A stretch of DNA of 64,000 nt from the NCBI GenBank assembly GCA_016291375.1, contig JAEEXE010000004.1, positions 1-64,000 of the forward strand, read 5' to 3'. Shown here piece by piece: positions 63,871 to 64,000 of this stretch (the stretch's first letter is position 1; the number at the start of each line of letters is the position of its first letter). The stretch comes from Butyrivibrio sp. GTDB lineage: Bacteria; Bacillota; Clostridia; Lachnospirales; Lachnospiraceae. The translations under genes were made by a program, and so were the position numbers. Under the pieces are notes generated by a model that saw only the letters and a list, made by a program, of their open reading frames with translations, was not told the origin of the DNA and did not search any database.

Positions 63871-64000
63871 TCATCCGCCGTAACCGAATTTGAAGTTATA
63901 TCTGTGGTGCCTCTGGTGATGATGGTCATCGTCTGAATCATTGGAATCATCAATGGACTCAGCGGTAGAATCATTGTCGGAAGAAGTTTCTTGAGAAGAT
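63871..64000 (-). CDS. C-terminal end of a secreted-type protein, partial at the window edge
   Basis: Only the last 42 codons are visible, reading toward the stop at 63871. The translation is a Ser/Asp/Thr-rich acidic stretch (SSQETSSDNDSTAES), then SDDDHHHQRHHRYNFKFGYGG and stop. The codons and composition fit a real gene entering from beyond position 64000. The His/aromatic/Gly tail resembles the Lys/His-rich tail of the DUF4832-type protein at 37910. The gap to the 5'-nucleotidase gene is 64 nt, so they may share a promoter further right. Confidence 0.75.
   Translation of the reverse strand, partial: SSQETSSDNDSTAESIDDSNDSDDDHHHQRHHRYNFKFGYGG

Overview
The window reads as chromosomal DNA of a Lachnospiraceae (Firmicutes), most likely Butyrivibrio or a close relative. 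The support is moderate GC, strong AGGAGG-type ribosome sites with frequent TTG and GTG starts, a CIRCE-controlled groESL operon, a clostridial glpK/FAD-oxidoreductase/DUF1667 operon, a GGGtGRT/NifU-like pair, many secreted Glu/Ser/Ala-rich lipoproteins, and several FAD- and radical-SAM-type anaerobe genes. No phage, transposase, CRISPR array, tRNA or rRNA was found. Most genes look like core or lineage-specific housekeeping.

Layout. 0-7.4 kb: an XRE regulator with a DUF4173-type membrane protein, a membrane-anchored clostripain-family protease, a small unknown protein, and a large secreted Ala/Glu-rich coiled-coil protein with a Trp-rich C-terminal tail. 7.7-10.8 kb: a HAD phosphatase and a lipid-flavoured trio (acyltransferase, PAP2, E2/CAT-like acyltransferase). 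10.8-15.5 kb: glycerol catabolism. 15.7-19.4 kb: cysteine synthase, a stand-alone LanC-like cyclase, an isochorismatase-type hydrolase and a YoaK-type membrane protein. 19.9-26.6 kb: argH, asd, a DUF234-type protein with eroded active sites, topB and a left-handed beta-helix protein. 26.8-28.5 kb: the NifU-like/GGGtGRT pair. 28.7-31.6 kb: two paralogous GGDEF proteins, one apparently inactive. 31.8-37.8 kb: NfeD/stomatin, a heterodimeric ABC exporter and a phosphoesterase. 37.9-40.4 kb: a DUF4832-type secreted protein and a small unknown. 40.7-43 kb: groES-groEL under CIRCE. 43.3-44.9 kb: a preQ1-I riboswitch upstream of yhhQ and a radical SAM protein, a probable queuine salvage operon. 45-54.7 kb: six lipoproteins interleaved with a B6 salvage pair, a TatD-linked radical SAM protein, a FakA-like fragment and an SseB-macrodomain fusion. 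54.8-61.9 kb: a six-gene polyamine cluster that could take arginine to putrescine and then spermidine by the carboxyspermidine route, with speE as a second spermidine enzyme. 62-64 kb: a secreted 5'-nucleotidase-like protein and the tail of another secreted protein.

The least expected signal is outside the genes. Several intergenic gaps (7.5, 28.5, 37.8, 41.2, 43.0, 43.1, 50.8 and 62.0 kb) hold compact clusters of hairpins. They are often enclosed by an outer stem and often capped by a GAA loop. Two copies 54 kb apart are identical over 136 bp. A tandem pair shows paired base changes in its stems, and two elements bracket groEL. These look like a family of structured, possibly mobile or RNA-level, intergenic elements.
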